Source: Amycolatopsis vancoresmycina
GTDB lineage: Bacteria; Actinomycetota; Actinomycetes; Mycobacteriales; Pseudonocardiaceae
Assembly: GCF_000716785.1 (NCBI RefSeq)
Contig: NZ_JNYY01000001.1
Coordinates: forward strand, 930,001 to 994,000
Reading direction: 5' to 3'
DNA: 64,000 nt
In this document: positions 8,749-17,350 of the stretch, piece after piece
Position numbering within the stretch: the stretch's first letter is position 1
Layout of the letters: every line of letters begins with the position of its first letter
Made by a program: the position numbers and the translations under genes
The notes under the pieces: model-generated
Database searches by the model: none
What the model was told of the DNA's origin: nothing
The model's input: the letters and a program-made list of their open reading frames with translations, nothing else

Positions 8749-9630
8749 CTACGCCCGCGCGTGCTCGAGCGCCACCTCCACCGCCGAGGCCAGGTCGTTC
8801 ACCCTCGGGAACCCGCGATCCCCCAGGTGGTCCCACCCGGGCCCGGCCGTCCCCACCGCGCAGCCGAGGTCGCGCAGCCGGGCCGCCAGGAGGTCGTCGG
8901 CCGTGGGGGGTGTCTTCGACCAGAGCAGGACCAGGACCGGGTCGAGGCGGGCCGCGAGGTCCGCCACCGTCTCCGCCGGGACCAGCTGGCCCAGGTACGC
9001 CACCGGGACCCCCGCCTCCGCCAGCGTCGCCCGCAGCGCTTCCATCGGCAGGGAGTGCCGTTCGGCCGGGCAGCACGCCAGCAGCACCGGGCGGCCCGGC
9101 ACCGCCGCCGGGAAGCGGCGGCTGAACCGCTCGAACGCCAGCGAGATCTCGGTCGTCAGCGCCCACTCCGACGCGAAGCACACGTCCCCGCGCTGCCAGC
9201 GGTCGCCGAGGCCGCGCAGCACCGGTGCCAGGACGTCCGTCCACGCCGCCGCCGGGCCCAGCGTGCCCAGCGTTTCGTCCAGCAGGCCGGCCACCGAGGC
9301 GTACCTGAGCTCGTCCGCGGCGTCCGCCAGCTCGTCCGCGCGGCGGGACGCCGGTACCTCCGGCGCGACGGTGCCCGGTCCGCCGCTGAACGCGGCCGCC
9401 GCCGCCTCCCGGACCGGCATCCCGCGCGCGACCAGCCGCTGCATGTGCTGGAGGCGGCGGACGTCGGCGTCGGAGTACCGGCGGTGCCGTCCGGCGCCGG
9501 CCGGCGGGCCGATCCCGTACCGCGCGCTCCAGCTGCGCAGCGTCACCGGCGACACGCCGAGCAGTTCGGCCACCTTTCCGGGGGCCCAGGCTCCTGCGAC
9601 GGACGGCGCGTCGACGTTCTCGGGTTCCAC
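8749..9630 (-). CDS. MerR-type regulator with cobalamin-binding-like domain (CarH/LitR-like)
   Basis: A 293-residue protein. An N-terminal MerR helix-turn-helix (WAPGKVAELLGVSPVTLRSW, then RRYSDADVRRL) is followed by the four-helix cobalamin-capping domain and a Rossmann-type B12-binding domain. CarH light sensors use adenosylcobalamin, with a lower axial His in an ExH motif; here it is present as Glu190-Arg-His192. The upper-face motif Wx9EH is altered to Trp145-x9-Glu155-Trp156, and the residue after Trp145 is Gln, where Thermus CarH has the His that ligates cobalt after light. The GTG start has AAAGGA a few bases upstream. Proteins of this family often repress carotenoid genes, but none is in the window. 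Cobalamin binding and light response are inferred. Confidence 0.8.
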   Translation of the reverse strand: MEPENVDAPSVAGAWAPGKVAELLGVSPVTLRSWSARYGIGPPAGAGRHRRYSDADVRRLQHMQRLVARGMPVREAAAAAFSGGPGTVAPEVPASRRADELADAADELRYASVAGLLDETLGTLGPAAAWTDVLAPVLRGLGDRWQRGDVCFASEWALTTEISLAFERFSRRFPAAVPGRPVLLACCPAERHSLPMEALRATLAEAGVPVAYLGQLVPAETVADLAARLDPVLVLLWSKTPPTADDLLAARLRDLGCAVGTAGPGWDHLGDRGFPRVNDLASAVEVALEHARA

Positions 9631-10061
9631 CGCATCCTTTCGCTCGCGGACGGCGGACGTTCCCCGAAGCTTAGCGACGCACACCGCACCCGACCGGCGA
9701 CACGGCGCAACGAAAGCGGTCCCGCCCACCCCGAGAACCGCACCGGCGGCCCCCGGCGGCCCCGTGACCAGGCAGGCCCGGGGTGGGGACGCGGCGGCGG
9801 GGCGATGGCCTGCCGCGTCCCCTCCGGCGCCGCCCGGCGCCGGTGATCCGGCCCGCGTCGGCCGGATCCGGGCCCGGCCGCCCGGGGTGGCACCCGCTAC
9901 GGCCGGCTACGCGTTGAAACCCTTCCCGACCCAAGCTATACCTGTGCTGCAACGGTTGTGCATCGCCTTCCCTCGGATGTCGCAGTGCGCCGACCTCCAC
10001 CGGACGAGTGATCCCACGCCGTGGTGGGTATTAACCGCTAGGCGCCCGAGGAGGAGAACCG
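9631..10061. other. Intergenic region between divergent regulator and STAS gene
   Basis: About 430 bases without a supported gene. It carries the upstream region of the MerR-type gene on the left and the candidate promoter at 9914-9942 on the right; the GC-rich middle (about 9740-9900) shows nothing I can name. Confidence 0.4.
9914..9942 (+). promoter_or_regulatory. Candidate sigma-70-like promoter for the STAS gene
   Basis: TTGAAA (9914-9919), a 17-base spacer and TATACC (9937-9942) match a housekeeping promoter fairly well and stand out in the GC-rich context. The STAS start codon lies about 120 bases downstream. Confidence 0.4.
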
Positions 10062-10442
10062 ATGACCGACCACCGCACCGCGCCCCGGATCACCACCACG
10101 ACCGGCACCGGCATCACGACCGTCCGGTGCGCCGGCGAGCTCGACCTCGGCAGCGCGGCCCGGCTCCGCGACGCACTGCTGGAGCCCGTCCGCGCCGGCG
10201 CCCGCGGGGTCGTCGCCGACCTCACCGGCACCACGTTCTGCGATTCGACCGTCTTCACCGTGCTGGCCGAGGTCTTCCGCGACGCGGCCGCGCACGACGT
10301 CGCCTTCGCCATCGCCGCCGGCGAGACCGCGGTCGCCCGGCCCCTCCAGCTCCTCGGCCTGGACCGGTCGCTGCCGCTGCACTCCGCGCTCGACGCGGCG
10401 CATGCGGCCGTCGCCGCGGTCCGGGTCCCCGCCCGGCCCTGA
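10062..10442 (+). CDS. STAS-domain anti-anti-sigma factor-like protein
   Basis: A 126-residue stand-alone STAS protein (fold seen in RCAGELDLGSAARLRDALL and VVADLTGTTFCDST). Such proteins bind anti-sigma kinases to release a stress sigma factor, and are switched off by phosphorylation of the Ser/Thr after the conserved Asp; here Asp61-Ser62-Thr63 supply that site, while the usual following Gly is Val. The start has a strong AGGAGGAG. No anti-sigma kinase or sigma factor is adjacent, so its partner must be elsewhere. Confidence 0.85.
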   Translation: MTDHRTAPRITTTTGTGITTVRCAGELDLGSAARLRDALLEPVRAGARGVVADLTGTTFCDSTVFTVLAEVFRDAAAHDVAFAIAAGETAVARPLQLLGLDRSLPLHSALDAAHAAVAAVRVPARP

Positions 10443-10487
10443 ACGCGCGGCAACGCTCACTCGCCGTACTGCGAACCCACGCGGCAC

Positions 10488-12053
10488 ATGCCACGATCGG
10501 GTGAAGTCCCGCATGACGAGGTAGGCAGGTTGCTGGCGGTAACGAACGCGGAACGGACGAACACGCGGGGCCGGTGGCTCCCCGCTGCCTTCGGAGCGGT
10601 GCTGGGCGCCGCCGTTTTCCTCCTGGTCCGGACCAGTCTCACCGACGACGGTTACATCACCCTGGCGTACGCCAAGAACCTCGCCGTGCACGGCGAATGG
10701 GGCATCATCCCCGGCTCGCCCGCCAACGCGGCGACCTCTCCCCTGAACGTGCTGCTGCTCGCCGCGCTGACCCTGGTGACGCGGGTGGCGGGCGGCCCGC
10801 ACCCGGTCGTCGCGCTCGGCGTCCTCACCGTCCTGTCCGGGGCCGGGCTCGGCTGGGCGTGGCAGCGCATCGGCCGGGTGCTCGCGCTGCCGCCCGCGGC
10901 CGGGGTGATCGGCGTCGCGCTGGTGCTGGTCAACCCGTTCGTGCTGTCCGCGATCGGGCTCGAGGTGCTGCTGATCCCGGTCGTGCTGCTGGCGCTCACG
11001 GTCTGCGCGCTCGAGGGCAGGCCGGCCTGGTTCGGCGTCGCGGGCGGCCTCGCCGTGCTCACCCGGCTCGACCTCGTCGTGTTCGTCGTGGTGATCGGGG
11101 TGAGCACGCCGGCGATCCGGCGCCGGTGGCGGGCCGCCGCCGGGCTGACCGCGCTCACGGCCGCGCCGTGGTTCCTGGTGAGCTGGCTCGCCTTCGGCTC
11201 GTTCGTGCCCGACACGCTCGTGATCAAGCAGCTCCAGGCCGGGGTGTTCGCGCCGTGGAGCTACGGCACCGGGCCGATGATGTACTACCTCGGCTGGCCG
11301 GTCACCGTGCTCGTGTCGTTCCTGCCCGCACTGGCCGGGGTGGTCGCGCTCGCCGCGTGGGCCGCGGCGCGGTTCGCCGTGCGGTGGCCGGAGTTCCCCG
11401 CGCTCGGCCCGGTCGCCGCCCTGGCCGGCGGCGGGATCCTGCACTACGTCGCCTACTCGTTCCTCGGTGTCGGCCCGTTCCACTGGTACTACGTCGCCCC
11501 GGTGACGGCGGCGAGCACGTTCGCCGTCGCCGCCTGCGGCACCTGGTACGCCCAGGCGCGCGAGCGGACGGCGTGGCGGACCGGGCCGCCGGTGCTCGCC
11601 CTCGGCCTCACCGGCGTGCTCGCGCTGAGCGCCGCCGCGGTCGACGCCGCGCAGGGGCTGCCGTGGCCGTCGCCGGTGGTCTTCGGGAACTGGGCGAGCG
11701 CCCGGGACTACGCGCGCGTCGGCACCGAACTGGGCGCCCGGCTGCACGGCGCCAGCGTCGCCGGCCCCGGTGAGATCGGCACCCTCGCCTACTTCTGCGA
11801 GTGCGCGATCATCGACGAGTTCTCCGACCGCGGCCACGCCGTCGAGCTGATCCGGAAGCGGATCGAACTGGCGAACCCGCTGATGAGCCTGGCGCTGCGG
11901 ATCAACTACCACTGGCTGGACCCGTCACTGGCACCGCGGCGGGCGGACTACCGGCTGCAGTACGGCTCGGGTCCGGCGACCGGACCGGACAGCTGGCCGG
12001 TCCGGTCCGCGGCGAAGGGCGACGGCCACTTCACCCTCACGCCGGGGCCGTGA
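10488..12053 (+). CDS. GT-C-like polytopic membrane glycosyltransferase
   Basis: A polytopic membrane protein of about 520 residues with 9-12 predicted hydrophobic helices. After the first helix the loop reads SLTDDGYITLAYAKNLA with Asp53-Asp54, the acidic pair typical of GT-C enzymes that use polyprenyl-phosphate sugars (compare DDAYITFRY in mycobacterial arabinosyl- and mannosyltransferase-like proteins). The soluble C-terminal part (about 400-521) contains two Cys in YFCECAI. It likely transfers a sugar to a cell-envelope glycan on the outer face; donor and acceptor are unknown. ATG at 10488 has no ribosome site; an in-frame TTG at 10530 has GAGG 8 bases upstream and may be the real start. 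Confidence 0.72.
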   Translation: MPRSGEVPHDEVGRLLAVTNAERTNTRGRWLPAAFGAVLGAAVFLLVRTSLTDDGYITLAYAKNLAVHGEWGIIPGSPANAATSPLNVLLLAALTLVTRVAGGPHPVVALGVLTVLSGAGLGWAWQRIGRVLALPPAAGVIGVALVLVNPFVLSAIGLEVLLIPVVLLALTVCALEGRPAWFGVAGGLAVLTRLDLVVFVVVIGVSTPAIRRRWRAAAGLTALTAAPWFLVSWLAFGSFVPDTLVIKQLQAGVFAPWSYGTGPMMYYLGWPVTVLVSFLPALAGVVALAAWAAARFAVRWPEFPALGPVAALAGGGILHYVAYSFLGVGPFHWYYVAPVTAASTFAVAACGTWYAQARERTAWRTGPPVLALGLTGVLALSAAAVDAAQGLPWPSPVVFGNWASARDYARVGTELGARLHGASVAGPGEIGTLAYFCECAIIDEFSDRGHAVELIRKRIELANPLMSLALRINYHWLDPSLAPRRADYRLQYGSGPATGPDSWPVRSAAKGDGHFTLTPGP

Positions 12054-12123
12054 CGGAAAACTCGCGAGATTCCCCTGGACGCCAGACTGCGCCGCGGCCG
12101 GGAAAGGCCATAGGGTTCGCATC

Positions 12124-13278
12124 ATGAAGGTCGGCCTGCTCACCCGCGAATACCCGCCGGAGGTCTACGGCGGCGCCGGGGTCCACGTTGAGTTCCTCGC
12201 CCGGGAGTTGCGGCCGCTGGTCGATCTCGACGTCCACTGCTGGGGCGCCGACCGCCCCGGCGCGACCGGGCACACCGATCCGCACGGCTACCGGCAGCCC
12301 GCGTTCACGACCATGGACATCGCCGTGTCCATGGCGAACGCCCTCGAAGGACACGACCTCGCGCACAGCCACACCTGGTACGCGAACCTCGCCGGCCACC
12401 TGGCGAAGCTGACGCACGGCATCCCGCACGTCGTCACCGCGCACTCGCTGGAGCCGTTGCGGCCGTGGAAGGCCGAGCAGCTCGGCGGCGGCTACCGCGT
12501 CTCCTCCTGGATCGAGCGCGAGGCCTACGAGGCCGCCGACGCGATCGTCGCGGTCAGCGGCGGCATGCGCCGGGACGTCCTCGCCGCCTACCCCGCGGTG
12601 CCGCCCGAGCGCGTGCACGTGATCCACAACGGCATCGACACCACCCTCTACCGCCCCGACCCGGGCACCGAGGCACTGGCCAAGCACGGGATCGACCCGG
12701 ACCGGCCGTACGTGCTGTTCGTCGGCCGGATCACCCGGCAGAAGGGCGTCCCGCACCTCGTCCGCGCCGGCGCGGAGCTCGACCCGGGCGTCCAGCTGGT
12801 GCTGTGCGCGGGCGGCGCCGACACCCCCGAGCTCGACGCGGAGTTCCGCGGCCTGGTCGCCGAGCTGGAGAAGACGCGCACCGGCGTCCGCTGGATCCCG
12901 GAGATGCTGCCCCGCGACGAGGTCGTGCAGCTGCTGACCCACGCCGCGGTGTTCGCCTGCCCGTCGGTCTACGAGCCGCTCGGGATCGTGAACCTCGAGG
13001 CGATGGCGTGCGGCACGCCGGTGGTGGCCAGCGACGTCGGCGGCATCCCCGAGGTCGTCGACGACGGCCGGACCGGGCTGCTGGTGCACTACGACGAACA
13101 GGACGCGAAGGCGTTCGAGGCGGGCCTGGCCGCCGCGCTGAACGAGGTGGTGGGCTCCCCGGACCGGGCCGCCGCGATGGGCACCGCCGGCCGCGAGCGC
13201 GCGGTCGGCGAGTTCGGCTGGAAGGCGATCGCCGAGCGGACGGTCGCCCTCTACGAAGCGTGCGGGAGGTCGCTGTGA
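12124..13278 (+). CDS. glgM: GT4 glycogen synthase / maltose-1-phosphate synthase
   Basis: A 384-residue GT4 glycosyltransferase starting KVGLLTREYPPEVYGGAGVH and carrying the nucleotide-sugar site PSVYEPLGIVNLEAMACGTPVV. In actinobacteria this family (annotated GlgA, shown in mycobacteria to be GlgM) makes maltose-1-phosphate from ADP-glucose and glucose-1-phosphate for the GlgE glucan route, and also extends glycogen. Its stop overlaps the GTG start of glgC, giving direct coupling to ADP-glucose supply. The product works in the cytoplasm. Confidence 0.9.
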   Translation: MKVGLLTREYPPEVYGGAGVHVEFLARELRPLVDLDVHCWGADRPGATGHTDPHGYRQPAFTTMDIAVSMANALEGHDLAHSHTWYANLAGHLAKLTHGIPHVVTAHSLEPLRPWKAEQLGGGYRVSSWIEREAYEAADAIVAVSGGMRRDVLAAYPAVPPERVHVIHNGIDTTLYRPDPGTEALAKHGIDPDRPYVLFVGRITRQKGVPHLVRAGAELDPGVQLVLCAGGADTPELDAEFRGLVAELEKTRTGVRWIPEMLPRDEVVQLLTHAAVFACPSVYEPLGIVNLEAMACGTPVVASDVGGIPEVVDDGRTGLLVHYDEQDAKAFEAGLAAALNEVVGSPDRAAAMGTAGRERAVGEFGWKAIAERTVALYEACGRSL

Positions 13279-14492
13279 ACAGCGAATGCCATGTCCTGGG
13301 CATCGTGCTCGCGGGCGGCGAGGGCAAGCGCCTGATGCCGCTGACGGCGGACCGGGCGAAACCGGCGGTGCCCTTCGGCGGCACGCACCGGCTGATCGAC
13401 TTCGTGCTCTCCAACCTCGTGCACGGCGGCATCCGGCGACTGTGCGTGCTGACGCAGTACAAGTCGCACTCGCTCGACCGGCACATCTCGACGACCTGGC
13501 GGCTGTCGTCGCTGACCGGCGAGTACGTCACGCCGGTGCCGGCGCAGCAGCGGCTCGGCCCGCGCTGGTACCAGGGCAGCGCCGACGCCATCCACCAGAG
13601 CCTCAACCTGGTCCACGACGAGAACCCCGAGTACATCGCGGTGTTCGGCGCGGACAACATCTACCGGATGGACCCGCGGCAGATGCTGGAGGCGCACGTC
13701 GCCTCCGGCGCGGGGGTCACGGTCGCCGGCATCCGCGTGCCGCGGAAGGAGGCGAGCTCGTTCGGGGTCATCCGGACCACCGACGGGCTCATGATCGACG
13801 CGTTCATGGAGAAGCCCGCGGACCCGCCGGGCCTGCCGGACTCCCCCGAAGAGGCGTACGTGTCGATGGGGAACTATATCTTCACCACGAAGGTGATGCT
13901 GGAGGCCCTCTACGCCGACGCGGAAAACGCTGCCTCGCACCACGACATGGGCCGCGACATCATCCCGGCGCTGGTCAAATCGGGCGAGGCCGCCGTCTAC
14001 GACTTCAACACGAACGTCGTGCCCGGCGAAACCGAGCGCGACCACGGCTACTGGCGCGACGTCGGCACCATCGACAGCTACTACGAGGCGCACGTCGACC
14101 TCATTTCGACGCACCCGATCTTCAACCTCTACAACCGGCGGTGGCCGATCCTCGCCCACCCCGGCCAGCGGGCGGCGGCGAAGTTCGTCGAAGGCGGCTC
14201 GGCGAACCAGTCGATCGTCAGCAACGGCTGCATCATCTCCGGCGCGCAGGTCGTCGACTCGGTGCTCTCCCCCGACGTCATCGTCGAACAGGGCGCGGTG
14301 GTGCAGGGCTCGGTGCTGCTGGACGGCGCCCGCGTCGGCCGCGGCGCGGTGGTGCGGCGGGCGATCCTGGACAAGAACGTCGTGGTGCCACCCGGCGCGC
14401 ACATCGGCGTCGACCTGGCCCGCGACCGCGGGCACTACCACGTCAGCGAGGGCGGCATCGTCGTGCTGGGCAAGGGGGAACGGGCGATCTGA
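13275..14492 (+). CDS. glgC: Glucose-1-phosphate adenylyltransferase
   Basis: A 405-residue ADP-glucose pyrophosphorylase, normal family length. It makes ADP-glucose from ATP and glucose-1-phosphate, the donor for the preceding synthase. Seen are the nucleotide loop GIVLAGGEGKRLMPLT, AKPAVPFGG, FGADNIYRMD and the sugar-binding EKP block, then a C-terminal left-handed beta-helix with hexapeptide repeats (ISGAQVVDSVLSPDVIVEQGAVV). The GTG start overlaps the upstream stop as GTGA, with GGGAGG five bases upstream. Confidence 0.95.
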   Translation: MNSECHVLGIVLAGGEGKRLMPLTADRAKPAVPFGGTHRLIDFVLSNLVHGGIRRLCVLTQYKSHSLDRHISTTWRLSSLTGEYVTPVPAQQRLGPRWYQGSADAIHQSLNLVHDENPEYIAVFGADNIYRMDPRQMLEAHVASGAGVTVAGIRVPRKEASSFGVIRTTDGLMIDAFMEKPADPPGLPDSPEEAYVSMGNYIFTTKVMLEALYADAENAASHHDMGRDIIPALVKSGEAAVYDFNTNVVPGETERDHGYWRDVGTIDSYYEAHVDLISTHPIFNLYNRRWPILAHPGQRAAAKFVEGGSANQSIVSNGCIISGAQVVDSVLSPDVIVEQGAVVQGSVLLDGARVGRGAVVRRAILDKNVVVPPGAHIGVDLARDRGHYHVSEGGIVVLGKGERAI

Positions 14493-14501
14493 GCCGGGCG
14501 C

Positions 14502-14633
14502 TCAGGAGCGGGCGGCCGCCGAGATCCGCTCGACGACCTGCCGGGGGTCGATCCCCCAGCGCTCGGCCAGCTCCGAGATGGACGCGCCCGCCGCGTACTC
14601 GGCGGCGATCATGCTGTTCACGACACCGGGCAA
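14502..14633 (-). pseudogene. Short HTH-like remnant or tiny gene
   Basis: On the minus strand a short frame ends with SISELAERWGIDPRQVVERI, a helix-turn-helix-like pattern, shortly after glgC. The frame is closed upstream by a stop at about 14673; possible starts are TTG (14633), GTG (14621) or ATG (14612), giving 36-43 residues and no clear ribosome site. It could be the tail of a decayed regulator or a real small protein. Confidence 0.3.
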
Positions 14634-14730
14634 AAGTGACTCCTCGAGCGCGGGTGCACGGGCACCCGGATGCTACATGTTCGCTGCGGACGTCGAACGA
14701 AGTGCTGCACGTCGTGGTCCGCGGGCCGGC

Positions 14731-14997
14731 TCACCGCGCGGTTTTGCCCGGCTCGCCCGCCGGTTCCGGCGTATTCGCCTTCGCGCGCGTCGCATTGAAC
14801 ACCGCGTCGAAGATCGGCGTCGGCTCACCATCGTCGCGCTTCGGCCGCTCATCCCCCGGCGTGCGCTTTTCCTCTCCCACGCGCCCAGTTTCTGCGACGC
14901 CCGGCGATTCCGCTGGGACCGGCCCGGAAAATCGCCCGGCCGGGGGATCACCCGCGCGGCGCCGATTTCCCCTTTTCGACGGCGGTGAAAAAGGCAT
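14731..14997 (-). CDS. Hypothetical small charged protein
   Basis: An 88-residue frame, rich in Pro, Arg, Glu and Gly, with no domain I recognise. The part PTPIFDAVFNATRAKAN near the C-terminus looks protein-like; the rest is low complexity. The ATG has no good ribosome site, and a GTG further in (about residue 40) could be used instead. It is the only coding candidate in the gap between glgC and the reductase gene. Confidence 0.35.
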   Translation of the reverse strand: MPFSPPSKRGNRRRAGDPPAGRFSGPVPAESPGVAETGRVGEEKRTPGDERPKRDDGEPTPIFDAVFNATRAKANTPEPAGEPGKTAR

Positions 14998-15060
14998 TTC
15001 ACGGGCCGAATTCCCGGTGCGGCCGGGAATAAGCCGGGGACGCCCGTGATTGCACCGGGC

Positions 15061-16098
15061 ATGAAAGCAGTCGTCTACCGCCGCCACGGCGGACCCGAGG
15101 TCCTGACGCTCACCGAGCGGCCCGCCGCGGACCCGGGCCCCGGCGAAGTCCGCGTCCGGATCGTCGTCTCCGCGGTCAACCCGACCGACTGGAAGGCCCG
15201 CAGCGGCCTCCGCGCCGAACCCGGGGCCGAGGTGCCGGAAACCGTGCCCAACCAGGACGGGGCGGGCGTGGTCGACGCGGTCGGCCCGGACGTCACCGGC
15301 TTCGCACCCGGCGACCGCGTGTGGACGGTCATCGCCGGCGCGTACGGGCCGCTGTCCGGCACCGCGCAGGAGTACACCGTGCTCCCGGCGGCGAAGCTCG
15401 TCCGCCTGCCCGACGGCACCGGCTTCGACGAGGGAGCCGGCTTCGGCGTCCCGGCGCTGACCGCGCACCGGGCGCTCACCGTCGCCGAAGACGGGCCGTC
15501 CCGGCTCGCCCCCGGCGCGCTCGACGGCCGCACGGTGCTGGTCAGCGGCGGCGCCGGCGCGGTCGGCAACGCGGCAATCCAGCTCGCCCGCTGGGCCGGG
15601 GCGACGGTGGTCGCGACGGTCAGCAGCGACGAAAAGGCCGCGCTCGCCCGCGCGGCGGGCGCCCAGCACGTGGTCCGCTACCCCGACCCGGAGCTCGGCG
15701 CCCGCATCCGCGAGGTCGCGCCCGACGGCGTCGACGTGGTGGTCGAGGTCGCCGCGGGGGTCAACGCAAAGCTGCACACGGAGGTGCTGCGGCCCCGCGG
15801 CACGGTCGCGGCCTACGGCGACGACCGGGGCACCGGCACCGTCGCCCTGGACTTCGGTCCGGCGCTGTGGCTGAACGCGCGGTACCAGTTCCTGGTGCTC
15901 TACACGGTGGGCGAGGACAAGCTGCGCGCCGGCGCCGAGGACGTCACCGCGGCCTTCGCCGACGGCGCGCTGCGGCTCGGCGAGGACCACGGCGTGCCGG
16001 TGCACCGGTTTTCCCTTGCCGAAACGGCGAAGGCGCATGCTGCGTCCGAAGAGGGGATCACCGGAAAGGTGCTGATCGACGTCAGCCCGGCCGGCTGA
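15061..16098 (+). CDS. Zinc-free MDR family reductase (quinone oxidoreductase-like)
   Basis: A 345-residue medium-chain dehydrogenase/reductase of the quinone reductase group. It begins MKAVVYRRHGGPEVLTL, with AVNPTDWKARSG in the catalytic domain and the Rossmann loop VSGGAGAVGNAAIQLARWAGA binding NADPH. No structural zinc Cys cluster is seen. It probably reduces quinones or other activated carbonyls in the cytoplasm. The ATG at 15061 matches the family N-terminus; a GTG five codons upstream is less likely. Its last codons overlap the fragment at 16082 on the other strand. Confidence 0.85.
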   Translation: MKAVVYRRHGGPEVLTLTERPAADPGPGEVRVRIVVSAVNPTDWKARSGLRAEPGAEVPETVPNQDGAGVVDAVGPDVTGFAPGDRVWTVIAGAYGPLSGTAQEYTVLPAAKLVRLPDGTGFDEGAGFGVPALTAHRALTVAEDGPSRLAPGALDGRTVLVSGGAGAVGNAAIQLARWAGATVVATVSSDEKAALARAAGAQHVVRYPDPELGARIREVAPDGVDVVVEVAAGVNAKLHTEVLRPRGTVAAYGDDRGTGTVALDFGPALWLNARYQFLVLYTVGEDKLRAGAEDVTAAFADGALRLGEDHGVPVHRFSLAETAKAHAASEEGITGKVLIDVSPAG

Positions 16099-16250
16099 CG
16101 GTCCGGGGAACCGGGCCGGGAAGGCCCAGTTCGTCGTGGAAGGCGCGGCCCGCGCGCAGGTGGCGGGCCGCGTCCCGGCCCAGTGCGGCGTCGGCGGCCC
16201 CGAGGCCGGGCAACGCCCGAGCGCGGCTGGGGTTCCGCGGCCGTGGGCGC
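16082..16250 (-). pseudogene. C-terminal fragment of a decayed regulator-like gene
   Basis: The minus strand reads LGAADAALGRDAARHLRAGRAFHDELGLPG before a TGA, a pattern like the helical repeat tail of large tetratricopeptide regulators (residues ending in a stop at 16082). The frame loses sense within about 60 codons upstream and no start is found. It fills part of the gap between the reductase and esterase genes. Chance resemblance is possible. Confidence 0.25.
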
Positions 16251-16292
16251 CGCACTGGTGGCGGCGGTATCCGGCGCGGTGGCCGCTCCCGC

Positions 16293-17246
16293 TCAGTCCG
16301 CGATGCCGAGGCCGCGCCGCAGTGCGTCGAGCTCGTCGGCGAACATGCGGCGGGAGACCGCCGCCGCCTCGACCATCGAGGAGCCGTGGAAGGTGCCCGG
16401 GTAGTGGCGCAGGTCGACCGGCACGCCGGCGTGGGCCAGCCGCTGTGCGTAGTCGATGCCTTCGTCGCGCAGGGGGTCGAACTGGCAGGTCGTCACGAGC
16501 GCCGGCGGCAGGCCGGCCAGGTCGGTGGCGCGCGACGGCGCGGCGTAGGGCGAGACGCCGTCGCCGCCCGGTTCCGCGCCGAGGTAGCTCGTCCAGCTGA
16601 AGACCGCGTTCGGCCGGTTCCAGATCGGCGTGTCGGTGTAGGCGCGCATCGACGGCGTGTCGAGCCGGTCGTCCAGCTCCGGGATGCCGAGGTACTGGAA
16701 GCACAGCGCCGGGCCGCCGCGGTCGCGGGCCAGCAGGGCGACCGCCGCGGCGAGCCCGCCGCCCGCGCTTTCGCCGGCCACGCCGAGCCGGGCCGGGTCG
16801 ATGCCCAGCTCGTCCGCCTTCGCCGCGACCCAGTTCAGGGCCGCGTAGCAGTCCTCGACCGGCGCCGGGAACGGGTGCTCGGGGGCCAGCCGGTAGTCGA
16901 CCGACACGATCACGATCCCGAGTTCGTCGACCAGGCGCAGCAGGTGCGCGTCGAAGGTGTCCAGGTCGCCCATGATGAAGCCGCCGCCGTGGATGTAGAG
17001 CAAGCCGGGGGCCGGCGCGGTGCGGTTCGCCGGCGCGTAGACGCGGACGGGGACGTCCGGGGCGTCGGACGGCCCGGGCACGGCGGTGTCGCGGACGTCG
17101 ATGGGCTGGGCCGGTTCGTAGGCCGGCAGCACTTCGGCCAGCTGCGCCATCGAGGCCCGCGCGGCCGGCAGGCCGTCGTCGGTGAGGGTCACGGCCGGGA
17201 GCATGTCCAGCCAGGGCAGGAGCTCGGGATCGATCGCGTAGGTCAT
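16293..17246 (-). CDS. HSL-family alpha/beta hydrolase (esterase/lipase)
   Basis: A 317-residue esterase of the hormone-sensitive-lipase family. It has the oxyanion loop YIHGGGFIMGD, nucleophile elbow GESAGG, acid in CQFDPLRDEG and a histidine in PGTFHGS. These enzymes hydrolyse short-chain esters in the cytoplasm. No signal peptide. It is transcribed away from the PucR-like gene at 17351 with 104 bases between starts, so that regulator probably controls it. Confidence 0.92.
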   Translation of the reverse strand: MTYAIDPELLPWLDMLPAVTLTDDGLPAARASMAQLAEVLPAYEPAQPIDVRDTAVPGPSDAPDVPVRVYAPANRTAPAPGLLYIHGGGFIMGDLDTFDAHLLRLVDELGIVIVSVDYRLAPEHPFPAPVEDCYAALNWVAAKADELGIDPARLGVAGESAGGGLAAAVALLARDRGGPALCFQYLGIPELDDRLDTPSMRAYTDTPIWNRPNAVFSWTSYLGAEPGGDGVSPYAAPSRATDLAGLPPALVTTCQFDPLRDEGIDYAQRLAHAGVPVDLRHYPGTFHGSSMVEAAAVSRRMFADELDALRRGLGIAD

Positions 17247-17350
17247 GGTCCGATCATCGGCCGCCCGGCGCGACCCCGGCCACCGCCACCCGGCGGGCGT
17301 TGCCCGGCCGATCCTCGCCATCCGGCGGCGGGCGCGCCTATCGTGGCGGG

